Source: Panaeolus papilionaceus (lineage: Eukaryota; Basidiomycota; Agaricomycetes; Agaricales). Taken from it: 64,000 nucleotides of DNA. Below the pieces are notes generated by a model, which was given only the letters and a program-made list of their open reading frames with translations, was not told the DNA's origin and made no database searches. Positions within the stretch are counted from its first letter, which is position 1, and each line of letters opens with the position of its first letter. The translations under genes were made by a program, and so were the position numbers. The DNA lies in the NCBI GenBank assembly GCA_015501605.1, contig JADNRZ010000031.1, positions 186,001 to 250,000 on the forward strand. Direction: 5' to 3'. This document shows positions 59,156 through 64,000 of the stretch, one piece after another.

Positions 59156-59236
59156 TTACATCAAGCCTGCAAACTGGCAGTTGGCCTGAAGTTATCAGAA
59201 CTGCCAAATTGCAGTGGGGCTTTTGGCAGAGAGATT

Positions 59237-59277
59237 TGGTCGTAGGGGGGGGGGGGTATGGGGGGGGGGGGGGGTAT
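59237..59277. repeat. Poly-G tracts
   Basis: Two runs of about 13-15 G separated by TAT lie at the outer edge of repeat X copy 2. They mark the junction with the truncated Gypsy element. Lengths may be unreliable because homopolymers are error-prone. Confidence 0.7.
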
Positions 59278-59282
59278 GAGGA

Positions 59283-60465
59283 GCATATATGGGTGATTTT
59301 GCGGGGGTAGGAGGATGGGTAGGGGTATTGGAGATAGGGGGGGAGGGTGGGGGGATCCTAGACAGGGGCTAGTGGCTTATCTGGCTGGGTGGGGGTAGGG
59401 CAAATGTTGTCAGATAGATATGATATGGGTATGGGGGCATAGAGAAAAAAATCAGGATCCCAGAATGGGTATTTTCGGGGTGGGGGGATCAGTGGTTGGC
59501 GAGCAATTAAGGAAATACTCTCTCAGAGCCGGCGATAAATCAAAATAAATCAAAAAAATAATATAAATCACGAATAGCGCACTCATTTCTGCTCCGATTT
59601 GGCTGAAATTTTGAACGCAGCCTCCCGCATATGAACCCCATCGACCCTTAAAAAATGTTTTTTTACATGGGTCACTTGAAAAGCCCCTATCTTTGGCCCA
59701 AACAGTACCCTGCTCCATATTGCACTGCTCTGGGCACTATTTTGGGTGATCTATATATTGTTAGAAAGCTATTAACAACCTCTATAAGATCCCACCATCC
59801 GATCTGCTAAATTGTACCAGCAACCCAGCAGATCAGGCTCGCTTTTTTAGCCCCTATTCCTCCTACTACAATTATTTCCTCAATATTGCTTCGCTTTTGG
59901 CGCCATTTGGGGGGATATATATATCATTAGAAAGGTATACACTATATCTATCTATTCATGTGGTCTGATCTGCCAAATGTGGCCACAGAAGCAGCAGATC
60001 TGCTCTGGCTATTGTGCATTGATTAAATGAGCCCTATTTACAAATCAAATCTTCGTCCTGATCAGGAATATTAGTGTGATGTCATTGATCCCATTTAATC
60101 TCATCAATCCTCATTAATTAGCTTCACTTTTTTGGGAAATTGGCATCACTGATCTGCTTCCAGGCACTAATGACACCACATCAATTAATTAATCCTCCCC
60201 CACAAATATTGCAGCATTAATTGCACCGCTTTTTAGCTATTTTTTATTATACATATATATATCACCAGAAAGCTACAAATGTCTACTTTCAGGATCTGAA
60301 GACAGATCATAAATGTTGTGCTTGTGGAGGGAGCAATTGCATTTCGCATTTTGGGTACTAGAGCGTGGGAACATCCCTTGATGTTCCTTCTCCTCCTTCC
60401 CCCTCCGCTTTTTTGGCTTCATTTCTCCACACCCCCTGCAGCTATCACCCTGAAACTTGGTACAC
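59283..60465 (+). repeat. Repeat X, copy 2 (left arm of fold-back)
   Basis: It matches 61477-62660 in inverted orientation almost base for base over about 1.1 kb, down to shared variants absent from copy 1. The inner end is CTTGGTACAC at 60465; beyond this the arms diverge. It contains several reiterations of a degenerate motif with CGCTTTT, then ATATATAT(C), TTAGAAAGNTA and a nearby GATCTGC. Confidence 0.85.
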
Positions 60466-61476
60466 ATTTATATATACTATTTATATGTCTATACCTCCAC
60501 TTATATGCAAATTGAAGTGGTTTCACTAATTCTATTCACCAATTACATATTAAAATACTAAGCTTGCACCATATATACCTAATGATACATTCTTTTGGCA
60601 CCTCTACTGCTCGAAAAACTTTTGAATACTAGTCATAACATGTAAAAGCATTAAGCCTGACACTCAATCACTTCAAAAGTTCAAGCAACAGAATAGAAAA
60701 CACTAAATACTACCTCAGGATATGTATAATAGTAATTCATGAATATCTTCATGAATATTGACCGCTTCAACATGCTCCAAACTGTTCTGAAGACGCTTCA
60801 ATTGTGCCTTCGAAAGTAGCCCGCCTCCAAAGAATTCTGAGCAGGTTTCAAAATCGTTCAAATTTCCACTGATAAGCTTATGACAGAGGATCAGAGACAA
60901 AATATTTTAATCAGAACATATAGATGGAGGAAGGGACATGATATATAACGTTCAAAAAAGGTTTGAAGTGATTTGGATGATTGTGGAAGGGTAGAGCCTC
61001 AAAAAAGCGGTCAGAAGGAGTTTGATGTAGTGGTGATTATGTGTATTCTTGAAACACCCAGCATCAAGTATGATGGTTGCACACCATTTTGAACCTACAG
61101 ATGGCTACACTTGTCCAAATCACTCAGGGTTTTTTGCATTGTGTAGCTAGAGTTAATATGTTCATTTCATCTTTATATAGAGTGAAATACCCATGGATGA
61201 AGCTATAAGTGGCCACACTTACAGGAATATGCATTTTGCCAATTCTAAATGTAAATATGGGAATATACAATGCACTTTCATTGGATTTCATATCTCTGGT
61301 ATGCAATATTGATATAGAGATATGATTTAATGGCATAAATCATACAGAAGCATTGTATTTGGGTGCACTTTTTTGAGAATTTAAGGGAATATGTATGAAT
61401 ATGCCAATAGAACGCAAGATATTGTGTATTTTAACTATTGTGCTGGTGAGCGCTATTTAATGATGTATATGTAGAG
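60466..61476. other. 1.0-kb unique spacer between inverted X arms
   Basis: AT-rich sequence. One minus-strand frame (60715-60900, 61 codons) reads LNDFETCSEFFGGGLLSKAQ, followed by RLQNSLEHVEAVN. It faintly recalls the C-terminal region of fungal Plavaka/KDZ-type transposases, but the similarity is too short to rely on. No other recognisable coding. Confidence 0.4.
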
Positions 61477-62712
61477 GTGTACCAAGTTTCAGGGTGATAG
61501 CTGCAGGGGGTGTGGAGAAATGAAGCCAAAAAAGCGGAGGGGGAAGGAGGAGAAGGAACATCAAGGGATGTTCCCACGCTCTAGTACCCAAAATGCGAAA
61601 TGCAATTGCTCCCTCCACAAGCACAACATTTATGATCTGTCTTCAGATCCTGAAAGTAGACATTTGTAGCTTTCTGGTGATATATATATGTATAATAAAA
61701 AATAGCTAAAAAGCGGTGCAATTAATGCTGCAATATTTGTGGGGGAGGATTAATTAATTGATGTGGTGTCATAGTGCCTGGAAGCAGATCAGTGATGCCA
61801 ATTTCCCAAAAAAGTGAAGCTAATTAATGAGGATTGATGAGATTAAATGGGATCAATGACATCACACTAATATTCCTGATCAGGACGAAGATTTGATTTG
61901 TAAATAGGGCTCATTTAATCAATGCACAATAGCCAGAGCAGATCTGCTGCTTCTGTGGCCACATTTGGCAGATCAGACCACATGAATAGATAGATATAGT
62001 GTATACCTTTCTAATGATATATATATCCCCCCAAATGGCGCCAAAAGCGAAGCAATATTGAGGAAATAATTGTAGTAGGAGGAATAGGGGCTAAAAAAGC
62101 GAGCCTGATCTGCTGGGTTGCTGGTACAATTTAGCAGATCGGATGGTGGGATCTTATAGAGGTTGTTAATAGCTTTCTAACAATATATAGATCACCCAAA
62201 ATAGTGCCCAGAGCGGTGCAATATGGAGCAGGGTACTGTTTGGGCCAAAGATAGGGGCTTTTCAAGTGACCCATGTAAAAAAACATTTTTTAAGGGTCGA
62301 TGGGGTTCATATGCGGGAGGCTGCGTTCAAAATTTCAGCCAAATCGGAGCAGAAATGAGTGCGCTATTCGTGATTTATATTATTTTTTTGATTTATTTTG
62401 ATTTATCGCCGGCTCTGAGAGAGTATTTCCTTAATTGCTCGCCAACCACTGATCCCCCCACCCCGAAAATACCCATTCTGGGATCCTGATTTTTTTCTCT
62501 ATGCCCCCATACCCATATCATATCTATCTGACAACATTTGCCCTACCCCCACCCAGCCAGATAAGCCATCAGCCCCTATCTGGCATCCCCCCATCCATCC
62601 CCCCTATCCCCAACCCCCTACCCATCCTCCTACCCCCGGAATATCACCTATTTCACCCCCTATATACCCCTACCCATCCCTCTACCCATCCCCCACCCCC
62701 GGAAATCGTCCC
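61477..62712 (-). repeat. Repeat X, copy 3 (right arm of fold-back, inverted)
   Basis: This is the inverted copy of 59283-60465. The outer end is C-rich on the plus strand (CCTACCCATCCTCCTACCCCC) and extends to GGAAATCG near 62708, a stretch that matches the head of copy 1 (CAATTTCCGGGGGTGGGGG) better than copy 2. It is followed by palindromic CTGTACATGTACAG. Confidence 0.85.
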
Positions 62713-63272
62713 CTACTGTTATTTTACAGGGGGACTGTACATGTACAGTCCACTGTAGAACTACAGGTCTGATACATGAGTGAGGACTGTACATCTACAC
62801 TCCTGATATATGAATCTAGTGTCTATGGCTGATGTACATGAGTACATTAGATAGACTGCCCCCACACATGGCTTCACCACTAACAGGGTGTATTAATAAA
62901 AAAATAAAAAAAATAAAAAGTGGAGGTTTTTCCTCTGGGTATTATCAAAAAACGACCTTTTTTTCAGCAGTTTTTCCTTTGGTGAGGTATTTCCTTCCCC
63001 ACAGAATAATTGTCAATTAAATAATTTTCATTTCTTCTTGGTTGTTTTGGCTACAGAATCTAGCCTCAAAGGGTGTGTACATGGCTTCTAGTGATTGTAA
63101 TTATAAGTTACTGTGGATGTCCTTTCTATGTATGACCCCTTTCGGGGCTGGGTATGGGTATTAGCTACAAATAAAATTTGGGTGTGGTGAGGTATTGGGA
63201 TTATGTGGGATGTTTGGGATTATAGGGTGGTGTAATTTAGATTAATGCCGATTAGGCATGCTTGTACTTCTC
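62713..63272. other. Non-coding; probable LINE 3' UTR on minus strand
   Basis: No gene. The part next to the RNase H frame is probably the 3' untranslated end of the LINE. A small hairpin-like CCCCTTTCGGGG occurs near 63147 and an A-rich tract near 62890-62918. The outer part contains palindromic TACAGTCC/GGACTGTA motifs. Confidence 0.4.
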
Positions 63273-64000
63273 TTATTCGTCATCCCCCACTTTTTCGCTG
63301 AACCTCCCCATGGTTCTTCTCCATCTCCCTGTCCTGTTGAGGAATTTGTATAGTGCTTTCAGGCCCATCCTAGTCGAGAGTAGCATTACCATCCCCTCCT
63401 TGCTCCTTGCCCTCCTCCCTAGCCCCTTCAACATCTCGGTTCTTTCCCTCTGGTAGGCTGTGCATTGCATCAGGTAGTGGTAGACTGTCTCTTGATGTTG
63501 ATTACATTTGGTGCATGTCAGTGAGGCAGTTTTCCCAATAGTGTAGAGGTGTTTGGCGAGCGGCACATGTCCAGATCATAATTGAAATATAATGCAGGCT
63601 TGTTTCTGTTGTAGGCCTTTAACAAGTTTCTCATAGTGGCGTGATGGCATGGATTGGTCGAATTTGTTGATCTTGAGAAAGCGTGGGGACCTTTCCCAGA
63701 GTTGTCTCCTTTCTGTTTTGGCTAGCTCCTTGTACTCCTGATATGTCGCTGCCTTGCTAGTCAGGAGTTTACCCTCCAACCTAACCATGGTTGCCTCCTT
63801 AGCACACTTGTCCGCCCTCTCGTTCCCTTCTATCCCCTCATGACCTGGTGTCCATACGAAGGTTATCCTTGTACCCCTGCTCATGGTGAGTAACTTCTTA
63901 ATGTTCCTCTGGATATTCTTCCATATGTGTTGGGCTGATCTGATCCATCTGTGTCGTATTGCTGCCAGTACCGCATGGTTGTCCAGTCCAATGGTTATAT
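63273..64000 (-). pseudogene. LINE (Tad1-like) RNase H and C-terminal domain, runs off right edge
   Basis: Reading leftward from the edge: ITIGLDNHAVLAAI (RNase H Asp), then TFVWTPGHEGIEGNERADKC (RNase H His/Asp motif), a Lys/Glu-rich linker, SGHVPLAKHL, and a terminal zinc-binding motif CTKCNQHQETVYHYLMQC, ending EKVGDDE at 63273. A TGA at 63578-63576 interrupts the frame in ACIIFQL*SGHVPL, where Arg would be usual. The order is characteristic of fungal non-LTR pol proteins that carry RNase H. The reverse transcriptase and endonuclease lie beyond the window. Confidence 0.85.

Larger units (their letters stand above)
53322..59220 (+). mobile_element. Decayed Ty3/Gypsy LTR retrotransposon, 3' truncated
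   Basis: The order is LTR, gag with CCHC knuckle, protease, reverse transcriptase, RNase H, integrase: the Ty3/Gypsy order. At least six disabling lesions occur across gag and pol. Pol stops soon after the GPY/F-type region with no chromodomain and no 3' LTR; G-rich repeat X sequence follows within about 70 bp. Confidence 0.85.

Noticed and set aside
52128..60465. Repeat X as the LTR pair of the Gypsy element
   Set aside because: X copy 2 extends about 40 bp beyond copy 1, X lacks TG...CA ends at the internal junctions, a third copy is inverted, and a better LTR candidate with TGTTA/TAACA ends and a TATA box starts exactly where X copy 1 stops.
60715..60900. Possible Plavaka/KDZ transposase fragment
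   Set aside because: A pattern similarity over about 50 residues is too weak to annotate as a gene; kept only as a note in the spacer entry.
52349..62489. An 88-codon frame beginning MEQGTVWAKDRGF in all three X copies
   Set aside because: It lies within repeat X, changes amino acids freely between copy 1 and the others, and is identical between copies 2 and 3 only because the DNA is. No domain; treated as a chance frame.

Overview
The window looks like a repeat-rich accessory segment of a filamentous fungal nuclear genome, most likely a basidiomycete (Agaricomycetes). This rests on short introns (about 47-65 nt), intron-containing genes, the mix of hAT, Mutator-like (MULE), Ty3/Gypsy and LINE elements, and a multicopy AIG1/GIMAP-like P-loop GTPase family. 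No rRNA, tRNA or CRISPR array could be supported. The species cannot be named from the sequence alone.

Layout. 0-17 kb: the first exon of a GTPase gene running off the left edge, a relic first exon, repeat unit R1, a small LamG/concanavalin-like gene (5.85-6.62 kb), a frameshifted GTPase (8.0-9.3 kb), dispersed repeat Q1, repeat R2 and an apparently intact GTPase (14.7-16.0 kb). 16.3-21.4 kb: a complete hAT transposon with 8-bp target duplications, one stop codon in its transposase, and a second transposon nested in its last intron. 21.4-29.2 kb: mostly non-coding, with one intact GTPase (26.3-27.7 kb). 29.2-32.6 kb: a MULE transposon with termini, 9-bp target duplication and an uninterrupted 956-residue transposase model. 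32.6-48.1 kb: a GTPase/repeat array with two intact GTPases (35.8-37.1 and 41.8-43.1 kb), repeat units R3-R5, a relic GTPase exon and a divergent GTPase on the + strand (46.8-48.1 kb). 50-64 kb: a transposon graveyard holding repeat Q2, a LINE ORF1 remnant, a decayed Ty3/Gypsy element lacking its 3' end, three copies of a 1.2-kb repeat X (two of them forming a 3.4-kb fold-back), and the RNase H end of a LINE running off the right edge.

Common theme. The only host-type gene family is the GTPase. Six near-complete copies, one edge copy and several relics share a five-exon plan in which the P-loop sits alone on a 34-nt exon. At all five positions where repeat R occurs, it lies just 3' of a GTPase gene or relic in the same orientation, so R plus GTPase seems to have been copied together. 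Exon models were built by hand from splice signals and reading-frame phase. Family names rest on recognised motifs; no database search was possible.
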